From: Bacteroidota bacterium
GTDB lineage: Bacteria; Bacteroidota; Bacteroidia; Sphingobacteriales; Sphingobacteriaceae
Reading direction: 5' to 3'
Length of the DNA: 55,599 nt
Assembly: GCA_013288685.1 (NCBI GenBank)
Contig: JABDBM010000019.1
Location: 1 to 55,599, forward strand
Part shown: positions 9,565-18,610 of the stretch, one piece after another
Layout of the letters: every line of letters begins with the position of its first letter
Position numbering within the stretch: position 1 is the first letter of the stretch
Notes under the pieces: generated by a model
Seen by the model: the letters and a program-made list of their open reading frames with translations, nothing else
Databases searched by the model: none
Told to the model about the DNA's origin: nothing
Position numbers and translations under genes: made by a program

Positions 9565-11193
9565 ATGAAAAAGATATTTAGAATTTTTTTACTGCCAATG
9601 CTGATGCTATTGACAGTAAGCAGTTGTAAAAAGAGTTTGCAGGACTTAACTCAAAATAATAACGTCCCTAACAGCGTGCCGGCTTCGCTGCTTTTTAATG
9701 GCATATTAAACAACATGGTTGATTTGCCCGACGGCGCGTATGCCAGCAGCAATCAAAGCAGTGTCGTTTATCAAAATACATCAAACAGGGCCGAGATATG
9801 GTGCCAGTATTATATTTATAATTACAACTATTATGGTAATAATACTTACGATTTTGATAGTGGCGCCGACTATTACACTACTATAAAGAATGTAATGGCA
9901 ATGGAAGCACAGGCCACCCTGGCCGGTTCACCTGCGGTTAACCCTTACAGCGCGTTAGGTAAATTTTTTAGAGCTTACTTTTTTAGCCGCATGAGTTTGG
10001 AGCGTGGGGATATCCCAATGACGCAGGCTTTACAAGGTCTTAACGCGCTTACGCCGGTGTACGATAGCCAAAAAGCGGTTATGATACAATGTTTAACCTG
10101 GTTGGAAAACGCAAATACCGATTTAACTACGCTGATTGCCGCAGGCGGAAATACCCTGAGCGGTGACCAGTTTTTTAACGGCGACTTAACCAAGTGGCAA
10201 AAAGTGGTTAACACCTACAAACTGCGCCTGTTAATTCAGTTAAGCAAAAAAACTTCGGATGCCGACTTAAATGTAGCGTCGCAGTTTAACAATATAGTAA
10301 GCAATCCTGCAAAATATCCGTTGATGCAAAGCACGGCTGATAATTTGCAATATGTATTTGTTGCGCCAAACAATTTTTACCCGATGAATCCTAACAACTT
10401 TGGTCAAAACGGTTCAAGGCAAAATACTTCGGCAACTTATGTTGGTTTGCTTACTCAATTTCAAGACCCGCGCGTTTTTGTAACTGCCGAGCCTGCCCGC
10501 GATTTGGTTGACAATCAGCATCAAAGCCCAACGTCGTTTTCGTCGTTCGTTGGCGCCGATCCAGGTCTTGATTTAGGCGTAATGTATAATAATGCCGGTT
10601 TGTTAAAATATTCCTTTATAAACCGTAAATATTACTACTCAACCTACGTGGGTGAACCAAGCATACAAATAGGTTATGCCGAATTGCAGTTTATATTGGC
10701 CGAAGGCATTAACCGCGGCTGGACAGCGGGTGATGCCGAATCACATTATGTTGCAGGCATCCAGGCTTCCATGCAATCGTACGGTATACCAGCTACAGGT
10801 TCATTTACCGCTTATTTTTACCGCCCCGGCTCAAGCGATGTAACCAACCTGGCTAACTATGATACTTACCCGATTACCACCAACTGGGCTAATTACTATG
10901 CGCAGCCATTGGTTAAATATACAGGTGGCGCTACTGGTTTAACCCAGATTTTGCAACAAAAGTACCTGGCATTGTTCCGCCACTCGGGTTTGGAGTCGTA
11001 CTATACTTACCGCCGTACCGGCGTGCCTAACTTTACTACCGGCCCGGGTACTGATAACGGTCAGCGTATTGCGCTGCGCTTTAAATATCCGGCGAGTGAG
11101 CGCGTTGCTAACACTAAAAATTATAATGCTGCATTGACGTCGCAATATGGCGGTAACGATGACATTAACGGTACCATGTGGATACTTAAATAA
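9565..11193 (+). CDS. SusD/RagB-like outer-membrane lipoprotein (SusD-like_2 type)
   Basis: Surface lipoprotein forming the substrate-binding lid of the preceding SusC channel. Lipobox: MLLTVSSC with the acylated Cys at residue 21 from the ATG at 9565; an ATG two codons upstream (9559) is possible. The body is helical with SusD-like_2 features: an N-terminal region with several Asn/Gly-rich segments, GKFFRAYFFSRMSLERGDIPM (a TPR-like helix followed by the conserved gating-site region), and late motifs IGYAELQFILAEGINRGW and LQQKYLALFRHSGLESYY. About 543 residues, normal for the family. It is followed immediately by a strong terminator. Confidence 0.92.
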   Translation: MKKIFRIFLLPMLMLLTVSSCKKSLQDLTQNNNVPNSVPASLLFNGILNNMVDLPDGAYASSNQSSVVYQNTSNRAEIWCQYYIYNYNYYGNNTYDFDSGADYYTTIKNVMAMEAQATLAGSPAVNPYSALGKFFRAYFFSRMSLERGDIPMTQALQGLNALTPVYDSQKAVMIQCLTWLENANTDLTTLIAAGGNTLSGDQFFNGDLTKWQKVVNTYKLRLLIQLSKKTSDADLNVASQFNNIVSNPAKYPLMQSTADNLQYVFVAPNNFYPMNPNNFGQNGSRQNTSATYVGLLTQFQDPRVFVTAEPARDLVDNQHQSPTSFSSFVGADPGLDLGVMYNNAGLLKYSFINRKYYYSTYVGEPSIQIGYAELQFILAEGINRGWTAGDAESHYVAGIQASMQSYGIPATGSFTAYFYRPGSSDVTNLANYDTYPITTNWANYYAQPLVKYTGGATGLTQILQQKYLALFRHSGLESYYTYRRTGVPNFTTGPGTDNGQRIALRFKYPASERVANTKNYNAALTSQYGGNDDINGTMWILK

Positions 11194-11219
11194 AAATGTT
11201 TAAACTAAAACCTGTTACA

Positions 11220-11253
11220 AAAACCACCTTGCCGTTTGGCGGGTGGTTTTTTG
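11220..11253 (+). terminator. intrinsic terminator inside the SusCD-phosphoesterase locus
   Basis: Stem AAAACCACC / GGTGGTTTT with extra GCC/GGC pairing around a GTTT loop, followed by TTTTTTG. It lies between the susD stop (11193) and the next ATG (11272), leaving only about 18 nt for any downstream promoter. Confidence 0.85.
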
Positions 11254-11271
11254 TTCAATTTAAATTAGCTT

Positions 11272-12369
11272 ATGAAAAAAATTAGTTTATTATTTTTAGC
11301 TGTCGCGATGGGTTTGCAGTTAATGGCTCAACAAACCAAAACCCAAAACGTGATAATCGTAACACTCGACGGCTTTCGCTGGGAGGAACTTTATCACGGC
11401 GCTGATTCGGCTTTGATTAATTCAAAATTTACAGACGACAAAGCGGATATCAATAAGCATTTTTGGGCTGTAACGCCCGGAGAGCGCCGGAAAATGTTAC
11501 TGCCCTTCTTTTGGACAGAAATAGCAGCCCAAGGCCAGCTTTATGGCGACCGCGATCTGGGCAATAAGGATGAAGTAGCCAATCCTTACCATTTTTCTTA
11601 CCCCGGCTATAATGAAATTTTTACCGGTTTCCCGGACGTAAGGATGAATACCAACGATCCAATCCCGAATCCTAACATGAATGTGCTGGAGTTTTTGAAC
11701 AAACAAAAAGGCTTCGAAAATAAGGTGGCTGTGTTTACCTCATGGCAGGTATTTCCGGCTATATTAAATGTGAAACGATCGGGCTTAATTTTAAATTCGG
11801 GATATACTGATTTTAACGGGCCGAAGATGAACGAACGTTTCAGGTATTTAAACGAATTGCAGCATAAGGTGCCGGCATTGTATGGCGATGATGTTCGCCT
11901 TGATTTTATAACTTATGAGTTAAGCAAGGAGTATTTAAAGCAGTATAAACCACGCGTACTATACCTGAGTTTAGGCGAAACGGACGATATGGCTCATGCC
12001 GGTAATTATACCATGTACTTAAGGGAAGCCCATACTGAAGACGGCTTTTTGAGCGAACTTTGGCGATACCTGCAAACGGACGAGCAATATAAAGGCAAAA
12101 CAACCCTTATTATTACTTGCGACCATGGCCGGGGCGATGTTCCGCTCGAAAACTGGCGCGATCATGGCACCGATACCAAAAACTCCGAACAAACCTGGTT
12201 TGCCGTAATTGGGCCGGATACACCACCAACGGGCATCATTAAAACGCCAACAACAACTTACCATAAACAACTTGCACAAACCATTGCTAAATTGTTGGGC
12301 TTTGATTTTAAGCCGGAGGCCGGGCATGAAGTTGGTGATGCCATAGAAAGTGTTACCGGGAGTAAATAA
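11272..12369 (+). CDS. secreted alkaline-phosphatase-superfamily hydrolase
   Basis: A 365-residue exported member of the alkaline phosphatase/phosphodiesterase/sulfatase metalloenzyme superfamily. The signal peptide ends near MAQQ (residue 20). Two-metal ligands are visible in the usual order: TLDGFRW (Asp33), GETDDMAHAG (Asp and His), TCDHGRG (Asp-His) and the late His in TYHKQLAQTIAKLLG. The nucleophile Ser/Thr is not certain; SYPGYNEIFTG near 100-112 occupies the expected place. Substrate could be a phosphomono- or diester, and a sulfatase-like role cannot be excluded. It lies just after an intrinsic terminator and 21 bp before another phosphoesterase gene, so it probably depends on read-through from susCD. 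Confidence 0.85.
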   Translation: MKKISLLFLAVAMGLQLMAQQTKTQNVIIVTLDGFRWEELYHGADSALINSKFTDDKADINKHFWAVTPGERRKMLLPFFWTEIAAQGQLYGDRDLGNKDEVANPYHFSYPGYNEIFTGFPDVRMNTNDPIPNPNMNVLEFLNKQKGFENKVAVFTSWQVFPAILNVKRSGLILNSGYTDFNGPKMNERFRYLNELQHKVPALYGDDVRLDFITYELSKEYLKQYKPRVLYLSLGETDDMAHAGNYTMYLREAHTEDGFLSELWRYLQTDEQYKGKTTLIITCDHGRGDVPLENWRDHGTDTKNSEQTWFAVIGPDTPPTGIIKTPTTTYHKQLAQTIAKLLGFDFKPEAGHEVGDAIESVTGSK

Positions 12370-12390
12370 AATTCCTTAAATTGGATAATA

Positions 12391-15120
12391 ATGAAAGATA
12401 AATTTTTTGCGTGCACAATATTGCTTATCGCCGCCGCAGTGATAAGCGCATCAGCCCAGCAACAAGCTACAGTTTTACAGATTCCGGGCATAAATAGATA
12501 TTGCAAAATTGATGAACAGGGAACTTCCGTATTACCCAGCGGGCGGTTTGTAACTCCTGCCGGGAAAATGGTCCGTATTACGCACGATCCTTTCGGGCTA
12601 TCCTTATCGCCCGACGGCAAAAAAGCCGTTACGCTGCACAATGGCGTGATTAGTTTAATCGATCTCGCGTCCATGGATGTAATAAGGGTGCCATCGTACG
12701 ATAAAAAAATAGTTAGCCCCATTAAAGATGGCTCGTTTTTAGGTGTAGCCTTCGCGCCAGATTCGAAGACGGTTTACCTGAGTGGCGGCGATAACGGAGC
12801 TATTATTATTTACGATACTGAAAAGCTCCGGCGCATCGATTCTTTATCACTTAATGGTATAGTGAACGGAAAAGACTACCAGGACAGCTTTACATCTGAC
12901 CTGGTGCTGAATGAGGCCGGTAATGAGTTACTTGCGTTGGATAGGGGGAATTTCAGGCTGGTGCGAATTAACCTGTCCTCAAAAAAAATTACGGCATCAA
13001 TACCCGCTGGCCGACAGCCATTCGGGCTTTCACTTAGCCCCGATAGAAAAACAGCCTTTGTAGCCAATGTGGGTATGTATTCATATCCGCTTATAAAAGG
13101 GGCTACACCGCAAAATGTTGATTCCATAATGATTACCCATCATCCTTATGGCAATAATACCAAAGAATCGATAGAAGGGACAGTTGTTGAAGGCAGGGAG
13201 ATTCCTGGTGTTGGCAGTCCGCTGTCGCCCGAGGCCATGAGTGTGTTTACTATCGACCTGGCAACAAACCAGGTGATCAATAAGTTTAAAACCGGTTACC
13301 AGGTAGGGCAGATGATTGAAGGCGCCGAAGTGGTTGGCGGCGCAAGCCCAAATTCAATAGCAGTTGGTAGTACTTATGCTTATGTCACCAACGCTACCAA
13401 TGATAATATTTCGATAATTGATTATAAAAGCAACAAACTTTTGGGTGATATCCCGATCAAAGTTGATAAAAGAATAGATCATTATCGCGGCCTTTTGCCG
13501 TTCGGTATTTGTTTAAGTAAAGATGAAAAAACGCTTTATGTGGCCCTGCTTGGCTTTAATGCAGTTGCGGTAATTGATGTACCAGCAAAAACTACCATAG
13601 GTTTAATTCCAACAGGCTGGGGCCCGTCGAGGGTAAAATTATCTGCCGACGAAAAAGAACTGTACATCACCTCGTGCCGGGGTTTGGGCGCAGGGCCTAA
13701 TGGCGGTAAAGGGTTTGTGCGGCCTCCGCAGGGTACCTATATTGGCGATATTCAGTTGGGACTTTTCCAGCGGCTTCCGGTGCCCGATGCTGGTCAGATG
13801 GCCAAATACACCCAACAGGTAATTGGCAATACCTTTGAAAGTAAAACCATTGCGGTTGACCCTAAAAATCCGCTGCCTGTATTACCTGGTTTAACATCAA
13901 CACCCATAAAATATATTGTTTACATCACCAAAGAAAACAGGACCTACGATGAGGTTCTTGGCCAGTTAAAAAATGCCATTGGAGATAGCACCCTGGCAAG
14001 GTTTGGCGTACATTGTGAGTATACCCTGCCCGACGCATTAAGAGTAAAACTGCCGGGCTTAAATGTATCACCCAATCATATTAAGGCGGCGCAGCAGTTT
14101 GCATTTTCGGATAATTACTATTGCGATAGTGATGCGTCTATTCATGGTCACCACTGGATGCTGGGGGTTATTCCGAACGAATGGGTGGAGGCTAACTCCA
14201 ATGTGGACAAAACTGCCAAACTATTCTCGGATGCGCCCGGGCGGCGCTTTCCAGGCTCAACTGGAAGCATGGACCCGGAGGATTATGCCGAACGGGGTGG
14301 ACTGTGGGAAGCAATGGAACGAAGCCATGTAGATTTCTACAACTTTGGCGAGGGAAATGAAACCGCTCATAACCGCGAAATTTGGACAGATACCTTAACC
14401 GGATCGGGGCATGTGGTGATGGTACCTATGCAAAAAGCATTGTTTCCCCGCACCAGTCATAATTATGCTGGCTTTAATACCAATATTCCCGATCAGTTCA
14501 GGATGGATCAGTTTGAAAGCGAGTTTACAAAAATGTGGATAAAAGGCAAAGCGAAAATGCCATCGCTGATTACCATGCAGGTGCCTAATGACCATACTGC
14601 GGATACGAGGGCGAAAGATGGATACCCTATGCGGCAATCGTACATGGCTGATAACGACCTGGCCGTGGGGCGCATATTGCACTTTTTAAGCCGCACCAAA
14701 TACTGGAAAAACATGCTGGTGATTATTACAGAAGACGACCCTCAGGGCGGCGTTGACCATTTAGATGCGCACCGCTCTATTTTAATGCTGGCAGGTCCTT
14801 ATGTAAAAAAAGGTTACGTAAGCCATACCCATGCCAATTTTGGGTCGATATTAAAAACCATCTATAATATACTGAATGTGCCTTATGTAAACCAATATGA
14901 CGCTACCGGCAGCTTATTAACAGATTTTTTTACAGACAAGCCCGATTTTACGCCATACACTTTTGTGCGCAGCGATACAAGGATATTTGACCCGCAAAAA
15001 GCAATGGCAAGGTATAATAAAACCATCGACTGGCGCAAAATTGAGAAGGGTCCTGATATGGACGACGAGGAAAATGAGCGCAAGGAGCGGAATCATCTTG
15101 ATAAAGGTGAAAAAGAATAA
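12391..15120 (+). CDS. secreted YVTN beta-propeller fused to a phosphoesterase domain
   Basis: A 909-residue exported two-part protein. After a signal peptide (to about residue 22, SASAQQ) comes a YVTN/YncE-like beta-propeller to about 470, with repeats of the kind PFGLSLSPDRKTAFVANVG and YAYVTNATNDNISIIDY. A phosphoesterase domain (acid phosphatase/phospholipase C type, alkaline-phosphatase fold) follows from about 505: YIVYITKENRTYDEVLGQL, HHWMLG, MQVPNDHT and ITEDDPQGGVDHLDAHRS carry the metal ligands. The C-terminus is very charged (DMDDEENERKERN). Likely substrate: phospholipid or other phosphodiester. It sits in a run with the preceding phosphatase-like gene and the following GDPD gene (21 bp each side). 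Confidence 0.88.
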   Translation: MKDKFFACTILLIAAAVISASAQQQATVLQIPGINRYCKIDEQGTSVLPSGRFVTPAGKMVRITHDPFGLSLSPDGKKAVTLHNGVISLIDLASMDVIRVPSYDKKIVSPIKDGSFLGVAFAPDSKTVYLSGGDNGAIIIYDTEKLRRIDSLSLNGIVNGKDYQDSFTSDLVLNEAGNELLALDRGNFRLVRINLSSKKITASIPAGRQPFGLSLSPDRKTAFVANVGMYSYPLIKGATPQNVDSIMITHHPYGNNTKESIEGTVVEGREIPGVGSPLSPEAMSVFTIDLATNQVINKFKTGYQVGQMIEGAEVVGGASPNSIAVGSTYAYVTNATNDNISIIDYKSNKLLGDIPIKVDKRIDHYRGLLPFGICLSKDEKTLYVALLGFNAVAVIDVPAKTTIGLIPTGWGPSRVKLSADEKELYITSCRGLGAGPNGGKGFVRPPQGTYIGDIQLGLFQRLPVPDAGQMAKYTQQVIGNTFESKTIAVDPKNPLPVLPGLTSTPIKYIVYITKENRTYDEVLGQLKNAIGDSTLARFGVHCEYTLPDALRVKLPGLNVSPNHIKAAQQFAFSDNYYCDSDASIHGHHWMLGVIPNEWVEANSNVDKTAKLFSDAPGRRFPGSTGSMDPEDYAERGGLWEAMERSHVDFYNFGEGNETAHNREIWTDTLTGSGHVVMVPMQKALFPRTSHNYAGFNTNIPDQFRMDQFESEFTKMWIKGKAKMPSLITMQVPNDHTADTRAKDGYPMRQSYMADNDLAVGRILHFLSRTKYWKNMLVIITEDDPQGGVDHLDAHRSILMLAGPYVKKGYVSHTHANFGSILKTIYNILNVPYVNQYDATGSLLTDFFTDKPDFTPYTFVRSDTRIFDPQKAMARYNKTIDWRKIEKGPDMDDEENERKERNHLDKGEKE

Positions 15121-15141
15121 CTATCAAATTTTAATCAAATC

Positions 15142-15960
15142 ATGAAACTAATAACGATAATGCCGGCGCTGTTTTTTGTTCTCTCGGGGCAGCAATATCA
15201 ACCGAATCCGGTTCCTGAAAAGAAACATAAATTTACTGTCATCGCCCACCGGGGCGACCATACTATTTTCCCCGAAAATACTTTAGAGGGCTACAACCAG
15301 GCTATAAAAAACGAAGCTGATTATATTGAAATTGATGTACGTACCACCAGTGATGGTAAATTAGTGAGTATGCATGACGCTACTGTAAACCGGATGACCA
15401 ATGGTAAAGGTTTGGTTAAAGACCTTACTTTTGAACAGGTGGAGGGCCTGAAAATTAAAGCAAAAAACAGCCAGGATACTGCTACTTATCGTGTACCCAC
15501 TTTTGAACAGATATTAAAACTGTGCAAAAATAAAATTCACGTTTATATTGATTTTAAAGAGGCTGATGCCATGGTTACCAACAACCTGCTGAAACAATAT
15601 AAAATGGAAAAAGAGGTGCTGGTGTATATCAATAAGCCCTCACAGTTTATCGACTGGCGCAAAAATGTGCCCCAAATGCCGCTGATGGTAAGCCTTCCCG
15701 ATAGTGCGAAAAACTTGCAATCGATGAAAAACTTTGTTGAGCAGTATCACCCGGATGTGCTGGATGGTGATTATACCGGATACGATAGTGCCATGCTGGC
15801 CTACGCAGCAAGCATTAACCTTCCGGTTTGGCCCGATGGCCAGGGGCCGCTGGAAAGCCCTGCGGTATGGGACAAGGCCATTGCCATAGGATTAAAAGGG
15901 CTGCAAACGGATAACCCGCCTGCGTTTGTGCAGTATTTGAAGGGTAGGGGATTGAGGTAA
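15142..15960 (+). CDS. glycerophosphodiester phosphodiesterase
   Basis: A 272-residue GDPD-family TIM barrel that cleaves glycerophosphodiesters to glycerol-3-phosphate and an alcohol. A short N-terminal hydrophobic segment suggests periplasmic location. Active-site motifs are complete: AHRGD (His36, Arg37), PENT (Glu45), EIDVRTTSDG (Glu63, Asp65) and MHDATVNRMTNGKG (His78); HVYIDFKE carries the next acidic ligand. Length is normal for the secreted forms. As last gene of the SusCD/phosphoesterase run it points to use of phospholipid-derived phosphodiesters as phosphate or glycerol source. A palindromic repeat follows the stop. Confidence 0.92.
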   Translation: MKLITIMPALFFVLSGQQYQPNPVPEKKHKFTVIAHRGDHTIFPENTLEGYNQAIKNEADYIEIDVRTTSDGKLVSMHDATVNRMTNGKGLVKDLTFEQVEGLKIKAKNSQDTATYRVPTFEQILKLCKNKIHVYIDFKEADAMVTNNLLKQYKMEKEVLVYINKPSQFIDWRKNVPQMPLMVSLPDSAKNLQSMKNFVEQYHPDVLDGDYTGYDSAMLAYAASINLPVWPDGQGPLESPAVWDKAIAIGLKGLQTDNPPAFVQYLKGRGLR

Positions 15961-15976
15961 GTATATCCTTCTTTTT

Positions 15977-16080
15977 GTCCTCCTGAGCGTAGCGAAGCAT
16001 CTTTTCCGGCTGCAATAGTCCACATACATAGTGGTCGCTAAGTATGTCGCAGAAGATCCTTCGCTGCGCTCCGGGATGAC
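15977..16080 (+). repeat. palindromic interspersed element, copy 2
   Basis: About 104 bp bounded by GTCCTCCTGAGCGTAGCGAA and the mirrored GATCCTTCGCTGCGCTCCGG...GATGAC. The core GGCTGCAATAGTCCACAT and AGTATGTCGCAGAAGATC matches copies 1 and 3. Confidence 0.88.
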
Positions 16081-16093
16081 AAATTGTAATTGA

Positions 16094-16119
16094 ATAACCG
16101 GTATATTTGTACCGGTTAT
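16094..16119 (+). promoter_or_regulatory. palindrome covering a -7 element and the start codon
   Basis: ATAACCGGTA, spacer TATTTG, then the exact mirror TACCGGTTAT. The -7 consensus match TATATTTG (16102-16109) lies across the left arm and spacer, and the right arm runs into the ATG at 16118. Transcription would start within a few bases of the ATG, giving a leaderless or nearly leaderless mRNA; a dimeric repressor could cover the site. Confidence 0.5.
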
Positions 16120-17203
16120 GGTAAACAAACGCAATAAAAATCCAACAAAAACAAGGCTTATAGCCATAGCTTCGCTTACTTTTGTTATTTTTTTGATGGT
16201 TTGGTTTTCCAATTATCCCAAACTGGTTGAACGTTATTACTCCGAAGGTTTTTATCGGGCCATCTGTTGGCTGCTGCATCCGTTATTAAACCTTTTCCCC
16301 TTTAGCGTTGGCGATGTGCTGTATATACTGGTTATTGCATATCTTATTTACGCTTCAATCCGGCTCATTAAACTGGCATTTAAAAAGCAGTTTGAACAAG
16401 CGGGTTTTTTGTTGCTGGGTATAACAATTGGCACAGAAACAGGCATCCTGATTTTTTACCTGTTTTGGGGATTGAATTATTTCAGACCATCAGCGGGAGA
16501 ATTGCTCAACCTGCGCAACAGCAATTTCACCACGGCCGATTTAAAAAAAGTAACGGGTATCCTTATCGACAGCGCCAATGCCACCCGGGCAGCGGTAATG
16601 CCGTCCGATCTTTTGCAAAGCAATACGGCAATTTACGTAGCTGCTAAACAAGCTGTAATAAATTTAAAGTTCGATTCGGTCCATTTTCACACTTACAGTC
16701 CTGACATAAAATCCTCAATCTTAACAGCCCTGCTCAATTATATGGGCACATCGGGTTATTACAACCCCTTTACCAGCGAGGCCCAAATAAATTACCAAAT
16801 GCCTGTTTTTAACCGTCCGGTGGTTGCCTGTCACGAAATGTCGCACCAAATGGGCTTCGGGGCCGAAGACGAGGCCGATTTTGTAGGTTATCTTGCCGGC
16901 ATAGGTTCCCATAACCGTTTGCTGCGGTATTCAGCTTATCATCTCGCTGTCGAAGAGTTTATGTATTCACTTCGTTCGCGCGATACTACGGCTTTTAAGG
17001 AACTAAGAACACAAATCTCAGTACCCGTACACAACGATTTTAAAGCCGACAGGTTATATTGGCAAGCCTACCAAAGCCAGATAAATCGCGTAAGCAGTAT
17101 TTTTTATGATAAATTCCTGAAAGTAAATAACCAGCCAAAAGGATTAGAAACTTATAACCAAATGGTGCTGCTGGTGATGGCGCTTTATAAAAGGGGTTCA
17201 TAG
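16118..17203 (+). CDS. DUF3810 membrane protein with a zinc-peptidase-like HExxH motif
   Basis: A 361-residue protein of the DUF3810 family, common in Bacteroidota and Firmicutes; function unknown. Three transmembrane segments lie near residues 13-30, 65-82 and 95-118. A long extracytoplasmic part contains ACHEMSHQMGFGAEDEADF, where His239, Glu240 and His243 form HExxH and a downstream Glu (250 or 252) could complete a gluzincin-like site, so peptidase activity is plausible. The ATG chosen sits in a palindromic promoter. Word repeats begin at the 3' end, where TTCATAG words overlap the stop region. Confidence 0.85.
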   Translation: MVNKRNKNPTKTRLIAIASLTFVIFLMVWFSNYPKLVERYYSEGFYRAICWLLHPLLNLFPFSVGDVLYILVIAYLIYASIRLIKLAFKKQFEQAGFLLLGITIGTETGILIFYLFWGLNYFRPSAGELLNLRNSNFTTADLKKVTGILIDSANATRAAVMPSDLLQSNTAIYVAAKQAVINLKFDSVHFHTYSPDIKSSILTALLNYMGTSGYYNPFTSEAQINYQMPVFNRPVVACHEMSHQMGFGAEDEADFVGYLAGIGSHNRLLRYSAYHLAVEEFMYSLRSRDTTAFKELRTQISVPVHNDFKADRLYWQAYQSQINRVSSIFYDKFLKVNNQPKGLETYNQMVLLVMALYKRGS

Positions 17204-17362
17204 TTGGTTGTTCATGGTTCATAGGTCGTGGTTCATGGAATGAAGGTTGAGGGAATATAGCTTGTGAAAAGGACAAGGCGGAAGCTGTTGGTGATGGCTG
17301 GCCCGCTTCTTTCTGCTATGAACCATGAACCATGAACCATGAACTCTTTTAACCATGAACTG
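17197..17362. repeat. inverted word-repeat locus, TTCATGGT type
   Basis: Left arm (17197-17239) repeats TTCATAG, TTCATGGTTCATAGG, GTGGTTCATGG. After a ~75-bp spacer the right arm (17316-17362) repeats the reverse complement CATGAACCATGAACCATGAA three times and more. The arms can pair into a long imperfect stem between the DUF3810 gene and gmd. The same word type occurs at 27001-27134. Confidence 0.8.
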
Positions 17363-17445
17363 TGAAAGAATTCCCCCTGCGATACCAACTTTTACAATTA
17401 ATTTGGATAATATTGTATGCTGGTAAAAATAACACAACATTATTA

Positions 17446-18582
17446 ATGAAAATAGCCTTAATAACAGGAATTACAGGGCAAGATGGCGCATATTTGGCGG
17501 AATTTTTGCTGAAAAAAGGATACGAAGTACATGGTATAAAGAGAAGGGCATCGTTATTTAATACAGAGCGTATTGATCATCTCTATCACGACCCGCACGA
17601 ACCTAACGTAAAATTTAAACTGCATTATGGCGATTTAACAGACTCGACCAACTTAATACGGTTAATACAAGAAATACAGCCCGACGAGATCTATAACTTA
17701 GCTGCACAAAGCCACGTAAAGGTGAGTTTTGATACGCCCGAATACACTGCAAATGCCGATGGTATAGGCACCCTGCGTATTTTGGAGGCTGTTCGCCTGC
17801 TGAAACTGGAGAAAAAAACAAGGATTTACCAGGCCTCAACCTCCGAGCTTTACGGATTGGTACAAGCAGTTCCGCAAAGCGAAACTACACCTTTTTATCC
17901 GCGGTCGCCTTATGCGGTTGCCAAATTGTATGGATACTGGATAATTGTAAATTATCGCGAGGCGTATGATATGTATGCCTGTAACGGTATATTGTTTAAC
18001 CACGAAAGCCCTATACGCGGCGAAACGTTTGTTACCCGCAAAATTACCCGTGCCGCTTCAAAAATAGCCATGGGCCTGCAGGATTGCCTTTTTGTAGGCA
18101 ACCTTTCGGCACAGCGCGATTGGGGACATGCCAAAGATTATATTGAAGCCATGTGGTTGATGTTACAACAGGAAAAAGCAGAAGATTTTGTAATTGCAAC
18201 CGGCGTTACTACCACCGTAAGAGAATTTATAAAAATGACGTTTGGCGAGTTAGGGATAGAGGTAGAATTCAGTGGAAAGGACGAAAATGAGCGCGGCGTA
18301 ATTATAGATATTGATCAGGCTAAAGTTGATGAACTGGGCTTGAACACAGAAGGCTTAAAGTTAGGCAAAACGGTGGTAAAAGTGGACTCCAAATATTTCA
18401 GGCCAACCGAAGTTGAACTGCTGATTGGCGATGCCACGAAGGCTAAACAAAAGCTGGGATGGATTCCGAAATACGATTTGCAAGCCCTGGTGAGCGATAT
18501 GGTGCAGTCCGACTTGCACCTGGTAAAAAAGGATGACTATTTAAAGAAGGGCGGATTTAAAACGTTGAATTATTTTGAATAA
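17446..18582 (+). CDS. gmd: GDP-mannose 4,6-dehydratase
   Basis: Converts GDP-D-mannose to GDP-4-keto-6-deoxymannose, the branch point to GDP-L-fucose, GDP-D-rhamnose and related deoxysugars for surface polysaccharides. It is an extended SDR with [19 protein letters not shown] at the N-terminus (NADP-binding), QASTSELYG (Ser/Thr and Glu of the active site near 131-134) and SPYAVAK (Tyr156, Lys160). I start at 17446, giving 378 residues, the usual length; the upstream in-frame codon at 17362 is a GTG at the edge of a word-repeat and would add 28 unrelated residues. GDP-fucose synthase is not adjacent. A 28-bp gap leads to an outer-membrane protein gene. Confidence 0.95.
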   Translation: MKIALITGITGQDGAYLAEFLLKKGYEVHGIKRRASLFNTERIDHLYHDPHEPNVKFKLHYGDLTDSTNLIRLIQEIQPDEIYNLAAQSHVKVSFDTPEYTANADGIGTLRILEAVRLLKLEKKTRIYQASTSELYGLVQAVPQSETTPFYPRSPYAVAKLYGYWIIVNYREAYDMYACNGILFNHESPIRGETFVTRKITRAASKIAMGLQDCLFVGNLSAQRDWGHAKDYIEAMWLMLQQEKAEDFVIATGVTTTVREFIKMTFGELGIEVEFSGKDENERGVIIDIDQAKVDELGLNTEGLKLGKTVVKVDSKYFRPTEVELLIGDATKAKQKLGWIPKYDLQALVSDMVQSDLHLVKKDDYLKKGGFKTLNYFE

Positions 18583-18610
18583 CGGTTTATAGGGTTTTTA
18601 GATTTTATCT

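Noticed and set aside
17362..17445. Extended gmd N-terminus from GTG 17362
   Set aside because: Adds 28 residues unlike any GMD and begins in a repeat arm; ATG 17446 gives the family's normal start.
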